Positions 40,767 to 48,853 of a DNA stretch of 64,000 nt are shown piece after piece (the stretch's first letter is position 1; each line of letters begins with the position of its first letter). The DNA lies in the NCBI RefSeq assembly GCF_017829975.1, contig NZ_JAEEGA010000021.1, positions 44,823 through 108,822 on the forward strand. The letters run 5' to 3'. The notes under the pieces are model-generated. The model searched no databases and was not told where the DNA came from. It saw only the letters and a list, made by a program, of their open reading frames with translations. This stretch comes from Vagococcus allomyrinae (GTDB taxonomy: Bacteria > Bacillota > Bacilli > Lactobacillales > Vagococcaceae). The position numbers and the translations under genes are program-made.

Positions 40767-42350
40767 TTAAATCCCTCCTCTTGTTCGTTCATCTGTTTTG
40801 ATAGTCTTGACCTGCATTTGATTGGCATAAGGCGCGTAATCATCAGGCCCGTCAAGGCGACGTTCTAAGTAGCGCAAGATTTGCGTAACAGTGAAGGTCA
40901 TAATAAAGTAAATCACACAGACAACAAAAAAGGTATCGAAGAAGCGGTAGTTGCTGCCAGCCACTGATTTTCCTTGGAAGTACAACTCGCTGACGGCGAT
41001 AACATTCAACACGGATGTATCTTTGATGTTAATTACAAATTCATTTCCCGTTGCAGGTAAAATATTGCGAATAACTTGGGGAACAACCACATTTTTCATG
41101 GTTTGGAAATGAGTCATGCCAATCGCTTGAGCAGCTTCAAACTGACCTTTGTCCACAGAGTAAATGCCCCCACGGACAATTTCTGTCATGTAAGCCCCAG
41201 TGTTAATCGAGACGATAAAAAGGGCGGCAAAGGTTGGGTTTAAATCCAGGCCAAATGCTTGGGAGCTGCCGTAATAGATGACCATCGCTTGCACGATCAT
41301 TGGCGTGCCGCGGAAAATTTCGATATAAACGGAAAAGAACTTGTTGAGGAAGCCTAAACCGAATTTTTTGGCTTTATTATCGGGAACTGGAATCGTACGG
41401 AAAATCCCAATGGCCATGCCAATGGCCGTCCCAATCACTGTTCCAATTAGTGAAATAAAGAGAGTCATGCCAGCGCCACGCAAGAACATCATGCCGTTTT
41501 CTTTGATGATTTTGAAAATCCAAATCTCATCGGTTTCGTTGTCTGCTTGTTTAGCAATGACACTTTTCATGATTTCATCTTGTTTTTCGACAGAAATATC
41601 GGCTAAAATGCTGTTTATTTCTGCTAACAGTGGGCTGCCTTTTTGTAAGCCGATGGCAATAGCAGTGTCTTCAGGTGCGGTTTGAAAGCCATTTTCTTGA
41701 GAAAACTCCACCATTTTAAAGTTAGGATTGGCTTTTTCAGCCGTTAAGGCTTCGGGTTTCTCCGTGACATAGCCATCAATTTTTTCCGACTCCAAGGCGA
41801 CACGCATGGCTGGGAAATTATCCATGGCCGTTTGTTTGCTGACACCAGGAATTTGGTCGATTACTGAGTAGTGGAACGTATTTAATTGGGCTGTGATTTT
41901 GGCACCTTCAAAATCATTTAGGCTTGTGGCATTTTGAAAAGGACTGCCATTTTTCACTAAAATCACCAAGTGAGACTGGTAATAAACATCGGTAAAGTCA
42001 ATTTGCTTTTTTCGTTCTTCAGTGGGGGACATCCCCGCGATCACAGCATCGATTTTACCAGAGGTCAGAGCAGGTGCTAGCCCATCCCATTCAGTTTTGA
42101 CAATGACTAGTTCTTTGCCTAGTTCATTGGCGATTAATTTGGCGATTTCAACATCGTAACCACCAGCAAATTCTTTGGCACCTTCAATCGGCACAGCGCC
42201 ATTTTTATCATCTGTTTGGGTCCAGTTAAAGGGAGCATAGCCAGCTTCCATCCCAACTCTGAAGGTTCCTTCGGCTTTAGCCGTCTGACTGCTAAATACT
42301 AGTCCGATAAGTAGTATTAGCCCAACCCCAATTCTTTTCCTAATCGTCAT
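40767..42350 (-). CDS. lysX: lysine ABC transporter, fused substrate-binding protein and permease
   Basis: The 527 residues have a signal peptide (1 to about 26, ends TAKAEG) and an SBP_bac_3 domain (about 28-255, [26 protein letters not shown]). A permease domain (about 280-500) has the EAA-type loop [19 protein letters not shown]. Having both parts on one chain is typical of Lactobacillales amino-acid importers. The start is ATG 42350 after GGAGGAAG; the open frame runs through the riboswitch terminator to 42410. Lysine specificity is inferred from the upstream riboswitch. Confidence 0.88.
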   Translation of the reverse strand: MTIRKRIGVGLILLIGLVFSSQTAKAEGTFRVGMEAGYAPFNWTQTDDKNGAVPIEGAKEFAGGYDVEIAKLIANELGKELVIVKTEWDGLAPALTSGKIDAVIAGMSPTEERKKQIDFTDVYYQSHLVILVKNGSPFQNATSLNDFEGAKITAQLNTFHYSVIDQIPGVSKQTAMDNFPAMRVALESEKIDGYVTEKPEALTAEKANPNFKMVEFSQENGFQTAPEDTAIAIGLQKGSPLLAEINSILADISVEKQDEIMKSVIAKQADNETDEIWIFKIIKENGMMFLRGAGMTLFISLIGTVIGTAIGMAIGIFRTIPVPDNKAKKFGLGFLNKFFSVYIEIFRGTPMIVQAMVIYYGSSQAFGLDLNPTFAALFIVSINTGAYMTEIVRGGIYSVDKGQFEAAQAIGMTHFQTMKNVVVPQVIRNILPATGNEFVINIKDTSVLNVIAVSELYFQGKSVAGSNYRFFDTFFVVCVIYFIMTFTVTQILRYLERRLDGPDDYAPYANQMQVKTIKTDERTRGGI

Positions 42351-42396
42351 TTTCTTCCTCCTAATTTGAATAAGTTGCGATTGTTTCGGAACACGC

Positions 42397-42426
42397 AAAA
42401 ATGACCCCATGATTTCTCATGAGGTC
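42397..42426 (-). terminator. lysine-riboswitch terminator
   Basis: On the minus strand GACCTCATGA-GAAA-TCATGGGGTC is followed by ATTTTT. Its 5' arm sequence GCGACCTCAT is complementary to GAGGTCGC and ATGAGGT in the first part of the aptamer, giving a natural antiterminator. Confidence 0.85.
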
Positions 42427-42455
42427 GCAATAATAGACTTATTCATTTTGCCTTT

Positions 42456-42634
42456 AGACAAGAATAGCGCAACTTAGTTTTTACAAACTAAGACAGTTCA
42501 ACAGCTATCAACTGTTGTCCCAACACCCGTTAGTGAGGCTAACGGATATTTCGGCGACTTTCCCTCCTGACAGTGTCTCTGTATCCTCATACTCGACTGT
42601 CATTCCTAATCATCGCGACCTCTACCTCATATCT
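42456..42634 (-). ncRNA. lysine riboswitch (L box)
   Basis: On the minus strand P1 is formed by AGATATGAGGTAG and CTATTCTTGTCT. The conserved cores AGAGGTCGCGA, GGAGGGAAAGTCGCCGAAA and GTTGGGACAAC follow in order, with variable helices between. This is the lysine-sensing aptamer. It lies between a consensus promoter and lysX. Confidence 0.9.
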
Positions 42635-42657
42635 GAGGCACTTATTCAATTTTACAA

Positions 42658-42686
42658 ATTTTAACGTACATTTGTGAATCTGTCAA
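42658..42686 (-). promoter_or_regulatory. promoter of lysXY
   Basis: On the minus strand TTGACA (42686-42681) and TAAAAT (42663-42658) are separated by 17 bases, just upstream of the riboswitch. Confidence 0.85.
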
Positions 42687-42698
42687 ATCTATTTGAAA

Positions 42699-42998
42699 TT
42701 ATTTTGCTGCTTCAAGTTTTGGTTCACGGCCAAGAACAGCTTTGATGACAGCTAAAACTAATTCAACAGCGATTAACGCATACATCAATGAACTGTATGT
42801 TGTGATACCGAAATCCCATGTCTTATAAACAAGTAAAACAATAGCTAAAACAATTGCTGCCAACACATTAAATAAAGCGAATGCCCATAAATTTCCATTT
42901 TCTTTGTTTGCTAAGTAGTAAACAGAGAAACCAGTACTGATGGCGATCCACGCAATACTTACCAAAATACTAGCCCAATAAATTAAAAATGCTACCAT
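42699..42998 (-). CDS. small membrane protein, 99 residues, three helices
   Basis: The protein has hydrophobic segments at about 3-25, 33-55 and 62-85 and a charged C-terminus. ATG 42998 has AGAGGTG upstream; the longer frame to 43088 has no ribosome site. No family is recognised. It is upstream of, and on the same strand as, lysXY, but lysXY has its own promoter. Confidence 0.7.
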   Translation of the reverse strand: MVAFLIYWASILVSIAWIAISTGFSVYYLANKENGNLWAFALFNVLAAIVLAIVLLVYKTWDFGITTYSSLMYALIAVELVLAVIKAVLGREPKLEAAK

Positions 42999-43187
42999 TT
43001 TTTTCACCTCTTTCTTCTCACTTGTTATTTTAGCATCTTCTCTATGGCTTGTCATTGAAAAGTGATAAAAAATTGTTTTTTTTATCACAAACTATGGTTT
43101 TTTTAGAGAGAGTTACCTTTCAAATATTGACCTTTCCAGCATTCTAAGTTATTTTTAGTAAGATATAAGAAAAGGTAGGTGTTAGAG

Positions 43188-44093
43188 ATGTGGTTTATTC
43201 CAGCGTTGGTAACGGTGTTAGCTTGGGGAACAGCTGATTTGTTTTATAAGAAGGGAAACGACCCAACAGATTCCAACAGCGCCCTAAAAACAGTGGTCAT
43301 GGTTGGTGTCGTTATGGGGTTACATGCTATTTTATACATGATGGTGTATCAGAATATTCAGTTTGAGTGGGTGAATATGGTTCTTTATTTACCTGTTTCG
43401 GCGATGTATATTTTATCGATGGCAATTGGTTATTTTGGTCTGCGTTATATAGAATTATCAATTTCGTCGCCAATTAGTAATTCTTCTGGGGCCGTTTCAG
43501 CTCTAATGTCCTTTTTTATTTTAGGTAGTCGCATGGCATTTATTCAATTTATTGCAGTAGGATTCATTTCAGTAGGTATTTTTTTTCTTTCCTATTTTGA
43601 AAAACAAGAGATGGATCGAGAATTAGCTAAGTCAAAGGAACACGTCGACAAAAAATACCGAGTGGGAGCAATTGCCATCATCTTCCCCATTTTATATTGT
43701 GTGATTGATGGTGCAGGCACGTTTTTAGATGGCTACTATTTGGAGACGAAACAAATCATGTCGGAAGATCAGGCTTTAATTAGTTATGAATTAACTTTTC
43801 TAGTGGTGGGGATTTTGGTTTTTAGTTATTTAACGATGAAAAAAGAGCGGATGTCCATTAAAAAAGAAAAATATCGTACTTTAGCGGCGCTTTGTGAAAC
43901 CTTAGGTCAGTTTTTCTATGTAGGAGCAATTGCAAGTAATGCCATTGTAGTGGCACCGATGATTTCTTCTTATAGTATCGTGTCTGTCATTCTGTCACGA
44001 ATTTTCCTTAAAGAAAAATTGACAACAAAACAATATTTAATAATTGGAATGATCATGATCGCCATTGCTATTTTAGGCTTTTATGACGGTTAG
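43188..44093 (+). CDS. EamA/DMT-family transporter
   Basis: The 301-residue protein has about ten helices in two repeats. Features are VLAWGTADLFYKKG near the start, IELSISSPISNSSGAVSALM in the first repeat and APMISSYSIVSVILSRIFLKEKL in the second, typical of drug/metabolite superfamily carriers. ATG 43188 has AGGTAGG upstream. The substrate is unknown. Confidence 0.83.
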   Translation: MWFIPALVTVLAWGTADLFYKKGNDPTDSNSALKTVVMVGVVMGLHAILYMMVYQNIQFEWVNMVLYLPVSAMYILSMAIGYFGLRYIELSISSPISNSSGAVSALMSFFILGSRMAFIQFIAVGFISVGIFFLSYFEKQEMDRELAKSKEHVDKKYRVGAIAIIFPILYCVIDGAGTFLDGYYLETKQIMSEDQALISYELTFLVVGILVFSYLTMKKERMSIKKEKYRTLAALCETLGQFFYVGAIASNAIVVAPMISSYSIVSVILSRIFLKEKLTTKQYLIIGMIMIAIAILGFYDG

Positions 44094-44176
44094 GACGAGT
44101 CGGTTACCGATAGTTGCTTGAAGGGGCTTTTTTGAGTTACTATTAAAGGACGGATAGTGTCAAAAGGAGGGAAGCT

Positions 44177-44923
44177 ATGGCTCAGGAGCAGACGATTTTG
44201 GCAAATGTTATGAAGGTGATTGAGGCTTATAAAAAGGGGCAACTCGGAGGTGAGAAGATGCCTGAAGACGAGAATCCTGGTTATCCTTTGGATAGTCAGG
44301 AGAATTACCTCTATTTTACCTTGCCAATGGCATTAAATTATCAGCGAAATTCTTATAAATTATGGGAAAGTGCTAACCGATCGGCTAACAATCCCGAGGT
44401 TTCAGAGATATTTACGCCACAACGCGTTATTGAGATGACTGAGGAGTCGTTGAGGGATAAGTTGATTAAGTATCAGGTGGCGTTACAACCAAATAAACAA
44501 CCCCTAATCTGGCGAAAATTATGCACAACGTTTCAAGATCGATATGCGGGGGATGTTCGATTGCTTTTCCAAAAAAATCATTACAGTGTTAATGAAATTA
44601 AGGCTGATATGCTGAGTCATAAGCAAGATTTCCCCTATTTGTCTGGTAACAAAATTATGAATTATTGGTTGTATGTCATGACGGAATATACAGACCTTGA
44701 GTTAGTTGATCGACACCATATTTCAGTTGCACCAGATACTCATGTGATTCAAGCCAGTCTAAGGCTAGGATTAATAAATGAGACTGAATTTAATCGTAGT
44801 GATGTCCAGCAGATTGTTGCAGTGCGGTGGGAAGCACTGTTACAGGGAAGTGGCTATGATCCGATAGATGTTCATACACCTTTATGGCTGTGGGGGCGTT
44901 CCAATTTCCGGTATGTTGATTAG
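44177..44923 (+). CDS. HhH-GPD-like protein, possible DNA glycosylase
   Basis: The 248-residue soluble helical protein has LSGNKIMNYWLYVM followed about 20 residues later by VAPDTHVIQASLRLG. That resembles the helix-hairpin-helix Lys and the downstream catalytic Asp of HhH-GPD glycosylase/lyases (Ogg/AGOG type). The rest is unfamiliar, so activity is a guess. AGGAGGG precedes the ATG. It lies 73 bases upstream of the Sir2 gene, which has its own extended -10. Confidence 0.55.
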   Translation: MAQEQTILANVMKVIEAYKKGQLGGEKMPEDENPGYPLDSQENYLYFTLPMALNYQRNSYKLWESANRSANNPEVSEIFTPQRVIEMTEESLRDKLIKYQVALQPNKQPLIWRKLCTTFQDRYAGDVRLLFQKNHYSVNEIKADMLSHKQDFPYLSGNKIMNYWLYVMTEYTDLELVDRHHISVAPDTHVIQASLRLGLINETEFNRSDVQQIVAVRWEALLQGSGYDPIDVHTPLWLWGRSNFRYVD

Positions 44924-44970
44924 GTAGATCATCTTATGTTGAGCATGCCTTAAAAAAGTGCACGTTGACA

Positions 44971-44979
44971 TGATATAAT
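44971..44979 (+). promoter_or_regulatory. extended -10 promoter of the Sir2-niaR unit
   Basis: TGA directly before TATAAT (44974-44979) is an extended -10. The -35 is poor. Confidence 0.55.
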
Positions 44980-44996
44980 GAATAGAGGTGAGAAAG

Positions 44997-45686
44997 ATGG
45001 GGCAGCGAGAAGAGGCAATTCAATTAATCAGGAGCAGTCAGTCCATAACCTTTTTAACAGGAGCGGGAGTTTCGGTCGCATCAGGTATTCCTGACTATCG
45101 TTCAATGGGAGGCGTTTATGAGGGGCTTGAAGAACCTGAATATTTGTTAAGCCACAGTTGTTTAGTGGAGGAACCTCAAAAATTTTATGGGTTTGTTAAG
45201 CAACTGTATCATCCAAGTGCAGAACCGAATGTGATTCATCAGAAAATGGCGGAACTGGCAAGCCATCAAAGGATCAAGATTGTGACACAAAATATTGATC
45301 AACTTCACGATAAAGCTGGTAGTCAGGTGATTAACTTTCACGGTAGCTTATATGATTGTTATTGTATGAAGTGTGGGCGATCAGTGGCAGTAACTGATTA
45401 CTTGAAAAGCGACTGTCACAGTGAATGTGGTGGTAGAATTCGACCGAATGTGGTCTTGTATGAAGAAAGTTTAAATAGTGATATTATTGAGTCGGCGATT
45501 CAAGCAGTGGCGAAAGCCGAAGTTTTGGTTATTGTGGGAACGAGTTTTAAAGTCTACCCGTTTAGCGACTTATTGCGCTTTAAACGAGGCAGTCAAGTGA
45601 TCGTTGTGAATAATGAAGCTCTTTCTCTGAGCGGGGATTACCTGATGATCACAGAAGACGCCACTCATTTTTTTGAAGAACTATAA
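44997..45686 (+). CDS. NAD-dependent protein deacylase, Sir2 family
   Basis: The 229-residue sirtuin has GAGVSVASGIPDYRS (NAD site), TQNIDQLH, the catalytic FHGS and a four-Cys zinc site (YCMKCG and CHSECGG). It consumes NAD+ to remove acyl groups from lysines and releases nicotinamide. AGAGGTGAG favours ATG 44997. It is followed by chorismate mutase and the niacin regulator NiaR, the latter sharing the NAD theme. Confidence 0.92.
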   Translation: MGQREEAIQLIRSSQSITFLTGAGVSVASGIPDYRSMGGVYEGLEEPEYLLSHSCLVEEPQKFYGFVKQLYHPSAEPNVIHQKMAELASHQRIKIVTQNIDQLHDKAGSQVINFHGSLYDCYCMKCGRSVAVTDYLKSDCHSECGGRIRPNVVLYEESLNSDIIESAIQAVAKAEVLVIVGTSFKVYPFSDLLRFKRGSQVIVVNNEALSLSGDYLMITEDATHFFEEL

Positions 45687-45706
45687 CACTAGAAAAGAGG
45701 CGGAGT

Positions 45707-45973
45707 ATGTTAAGTCAACAACGGGAAAAAATTGATCAGTTGGATCAGCAAATTGTCGCATTATTAGAGGAGCGAATGACAGTGGTGACGGAAGTCGCAC
45801 GGATTAAGGCGGAGAATCAGTTGGCTATTTTGGATGGTCAACGGGAAGAAGCGCTTTTGGCTAAAATTCGTCATTACGTAAAAGACGATCAGTATGAAGA
45901 AAGTATTGTGGAAGTTTACCAAGCGATGTTGCTTATATCTAAAAACTATCAAAGGAAAACTAATGGGAAGTGA
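45707..45973 (+). CDS. chorismate mutase, AroQ (type II) class
   Basis: The 88-residue all-helical stand-alone chorismate mutase has REKIDQLDQQIVALLEERM, the substrate Arg, and VARIKAENQLAILDGQREE in the expected order. It converts chorismate to prephenate for Phe/Tyr synthesis. AAGAGGCGGAG precedes the ATG. Its end overlaps the start of niaR, so translation may be coupled. Confidence 0.9.
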   Translation: MLSQQREKIDQLDQQIVALLEERMTVVTEVARIKAENQLAILDGQREEALLAKIRHYVKDDQYEESIVEVYQAMLLISKNYQRKTNGK

Positions 45974-46499
45974 GAGTATGACAGGAGAAGAAAGACGAGA
46001 ACTGATTGTGGCAAGTCTAAGCCAAGCAGGCAAGCCGTTGAGTGCGTCGGCTTTTGCTAAAGAATTTGGCGTCAGTCGTCAAATTATTGTTGGAGATGTG
46101 GCCTTGATTCGAGCGGCGGGGCTCGGTGTGCGAGCAACGGCCAAAGGGTATGTGTTGGAAACAGCCCTAAATCCTGACAGTTATCGAGGTCAAGTAGTGT
46201 GTCAGCATCAATTGGCGGAAACGGAAACGGAATTGAGTCTGATTGTGGGACTTGGAGGCGTGGTAGTAGATGTGTCAGTGGACCATCCTTTTTACGGAGA
46301 ATTAACAGGAAACTTGGATATTCAAACAGAAGAAGATGTTGCGGCTTTTATAGACCGAGTGGCAGAGAAGAATGCGCGCCTGCTACTTGATTTAACAGGT
46401 GGCATTCATCTGCATACGTTGGTCTGTCGTGATCAGTCACATTTTGTGACGATTAAAGAGGCTCTAGGGGAAGCCGGTCTGCTTTATCAAGAAAAATAA
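45963..46499 (+). CDS. niaR: NiaR transcriptional repressor of niacin/NAD genes
   Basis: The 178-residue protein has a winged HTH_11 domain (about 8-60, SASAFAKEFGVSRQIIVGDV) and a 3H ligand-binding domain with His clusters (DHPFYG, GGIHLHTLV). The family represses NAD synthesis and niacin uptake genes with niacin as co-repressor. AAAGGA fits ATG 45963, overlapping the chorismate mutase stop; ATG 45978 is the alternative. Its linkage to an NAD-consuming sirtuin is notable. Confidence 0.9.
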   Translation: MGSESMTGEERRELIVASLSQAGKPLSASAFAKEFGVSRQIIVGDVALIRAAGLGVRATAKGYVLETALNPDSYRGQVVCQHQLAETETELSLIVGLGGVVVDVSVDHPFYGELTGNLDIQTEEDVAAFIDRVAEKNARLLLDLTGGIHLHTLVCRDQSHFVTIKEALGEAGLLYQEK

Positions 46500-46529
46500 G
46501 CTAACTTAACCAGTGAGTTAAGTTAGCTT
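46498..46529. terminator. terminator between convergent niaR and ldt
   Basis: A perfect 13-base stem AAGCTAACTTAAC / GTTAAGTTAGCTT with a six-base loop has a better T-tail on the minus strand. Confidence 0.75.
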
Positions 46530-46550
46530 ATTTGGGTGTTTAGTGGCCAG

Positions 46551-47933
46551 TTAAAAGACTAAGACCGGTGTGCCAACTTCGATGGCTTCATACAACTTAG
46601 CTGCAACGTCAGGTGGTGTATTGACACAGCCGTGAGAGCCAACTGTTTGCCATAATGATCCACCATAGGCTGGTTGCCAAGGAGAGTCATGAATACCAAC
46701 ACCCGTCCAATCAATCGGCATCCAGTAATCCACAGGCTCAGCATATTTAGACCCGTCATCATTGGTACCCCGTAAGGTAGAATTACGTTCTTTTTTCCAA
46801 ACATAGTTCGTTGCAGCAGGGGTTGGCGTAGTGGGTTTACCTGTGACCACATCTGTTTCTAGAAACAGCTTGCCGTCACGGTAATAGTACATGTGTTGAT
46901 TTTGCAAATCAACTTCCACATATGTATTGCCAATTAGAGGCGTGCTAATTGAGGCACTGCCTTGAGCGCTCGGTGAGCGGTTAACGCCGTTTCCTTTTAG
47001 CAACTCATCATATAAAGTGTCAGTTTCAGTGTCGGTTTGTATCGTCCAACTATATGAACCTGCAGGGACCGAAACTTCTCCACGGGCAGTGCTTTTGAAT
47101 TTAGTTGGATTGGTACTGGTGTTATATTGAGCTCCAAGATTTGCTACATAGGCTCTGATTTTTTCTTTATCCAAAGCAACTTGATTGTTCGCCTGGTCAT
47201 AATTAATCCAATTGGCAATTTCAGTTTTTGGTATGGCAACATTTTCACCATTAATAATATAATTGACTTGCTGATCAGTAATCCGGCTGACTTCGGCTAA
47301 GTTCTTTTGAAGATCAGCATTATCAGACGTCACTGCCGGTTTGGCGATAAATTCTTCTAATTCTAAATTTTCTTTGCCTGTTGTTAGACGTTCTTTTAAA
47401 GTTTCAACGACTTTAGCCACTTCGATATTATTCCCTTGAACCTCAGGCACAATTTCGAAACCTTGCTCATTTTTTTTGATAGTGGCATTAGCAGAGGCGG
47501 TTCGCCCTTTATTTAGTTCGCCAATTTCATTAACAAGGGAATCAGAGAAAGCTTTAAGGCTCTCTTCGTTAACGGAAGTATCTTTTAGTTCATGCTTATT
47601 TTTATTCAAGTAGCTCATGAACCACAAGTAGTTGTTTTGCTTGTCCATTATTTGTTTTAAGTCTTTTGAATAGTTGTATTCCATGCCTAGTTCACTAGTA
47701 GGAATCTGTTTCCAGACTTGTCCATTGTCAAGGATATCGAAGGTTTCTTTGGCACTTTGTTCCGCTAATGCTTTTTCAGCTTCCTGGTAAGTCATTTGAC
47801 TGATGTTAATGCCATTGGCTGTCGATTGTGGAAGATAATGTTGTTTAAAGAAATTAACTTGATATATATATAGACCGATTATAAGTACTAGGAGGACACC
47901 GAGTAAGATAAAAATCCATTTCTTTGCTTTCAT
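46551..47933 (-). CDS. L,D-transpeptidase with peptidoglycan-binding domains (Ldt_fm type)
   Basis: The 460-residue membrane-anchored enzyme has an N-terminal helix (about 6-25), PG_binding_4 repeats (about 40-310), and a C-terminal YkuD domain. The YkuD domain has GIHDSPWQPAYGG and the catalytic VGSHGCVN (Cys). It forms 3-3 peptidoglycan cross-links that bypass penicillin-binding proteins and is a known route to beta-lactam tolerance in Enterococcus faecium. AGAAGGAG favours ATG 47933. Confidence 0.9.
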   Translation of the reverse strand: MKAKKWIFILLGVLLVLIIGLYIYQVNFFKQHYLPQSTANGINISQMTYQEAEKALAEQSAKETFDILDNGQVWKQIPTSELGMEYNYSKDLKQIMDKQNNYLWFMSYLNKNKHELKDTSVNEESLKAFSDSLVNEIGELNKGRTASANATIKKNEQGFEIVPEVQGNNIEVAKVVETLKERLTTGKENLELEEFIAKPAVTSDNADLQKNLAEVSRITDQQVNYIINGENVAIPKTEIANWINYDQANNQVALDKEKIRAYVANLGAQYNTSTNPTKFKSTARGEVSVPAGSYSWTIQTDTETDTLYDELLKGNGVNRSPSAQGSASISTPLIGNTYVEVDLQNQHMYYYRDGKLFLETDVVTGKPTTPTPAATNYVWKKERNSTLRGTNDDGSKYAEPVDYWMPIDWTGVGIHDSPWQPAYGGSLWQTVGSHGCVNTPPDVAAKLYEAIEVGTPVLVF

Positions 47934-48265
47934 AAAAAGCTCCTTCTTCTGTTTTGTAATCATATTGTAACATATCAGCTGAAAAATGCGACCCATTTAT
48001 TTCAAAAACCCCAGTTTTTAGGATAATTAGAGCCATTTTAAGGAAATATTAAGAATGAACAAGTGTTACTCTATTAATATAAAAACTTTCCTGTAAGAAA
48101 GCAAGTAAATTGTTTATGAAGATTTGCTTTAATGTGTTATAATTGAAAGAAAACTGGGCGATGAGTAACTCATCGCTCAGCTATTTTGTGTATTAATGAG
48201 TAAAATTTAAGGGTTTTTCTAACACAATCTAGAAATTAACTAGGAAACTGAGAGGGGTATCATCA
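47934..48265. other. 332-base divergent region with the pth promoter and a leader hairpin
   Basis: An extended -10, TGT-TATAAT (48135-48143), is followed by a stem CTGGGCGATGAG / CTCATCGCTCAG (48154-48180) and a weak T-stretch. This may be a start-proximal attenuator or stabiliser of the long pth-to-hpt transcript. Nothing else was recognised. Confidence 0.5.
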
Positions 48266-48835
48266 GTGAAATTAATCGTAGGATTAGGTAATCCGGGCTC
48301 TAAATATATGGCAACTAAACACAACGTTGGCTTTATAACAATTGATGAATTAGCCCACCGCGAACGAGCATCTTTTACTAAACATCAGTGTGAGGCCGAT
48401 ATTGCCGAATTTTTTGTCGGCAGCGAAAAGATTATTTTAGCGAAGCCTGTTACCTTTATGAATGAATCCGGCCGTTCAGTAGGGCCTTTAATGAATTATT
48501 ATAACCTTGATAGGGATGATGTACTTGTCATTTATGATGACTTGGATTTGCCAATCGGTAGTTTGCGTTTGCGACAAAAAGGTGGTGCAGGAGGTCATAA
48601 TGGTATTAAGAGCCTGATTCAACATTTAGGAACAAATGAGTTTAACCGAATTAGAATCGGGATCGATCGGCCTCGTCCTGGGCAAGACGTTATTTCCCAC
48701 GTACTGGGAACGTTTCCCAAAGAGACACACGAAAACATGCTATTTTCTGTTAAGAAAGCAGCTGATGCCTGTTTATACTGGGCAGAAGGACACACGTTTA
48801 TCGATACGATGAACCAATTTAATGTGAAGACATAG
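48266..48835 (+). CDS. pth: peptidyl-tRNA hydrolase
   Basis: This 189-residue enzyme releases peptides from stalled peptidyl-tRNA. LIVGLGNPGSKY, KHNVGF (catalytic His near 20), KPVTFMNESG and YDDLDLP are all present. The start is GTG 48266 after GAGAGGGG. It is first in the conserved pth-mfd-flippase-rqcP-divIC run. Confidence 0.96.
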   Translation: MKLIVGLGNPGSKYMATKHNVGFITIDELAHRERASFTKHQCEADIAEFFVGSEKIILAKPVTFMNESGRSVGPLMNYYNLDRDDVLVIYDDLDLPIGSLRLRQKGGAGGHNGIKSLIQHLGTNEFNRIRIGIDRPRPGQDVISHVLGTFPKETHENMLFSVKKAADACLYWAEGHTFIDTMNQFNVKT

Positions 48836-48853
48836 GAAGTAGGATAACTATCA

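Noticed and set aside
42351..42410. 20-residue extension of LysX
   Set aside because: It would translate the riboswitch terminator. The ribosome site at ATG 42350 is clearly better.
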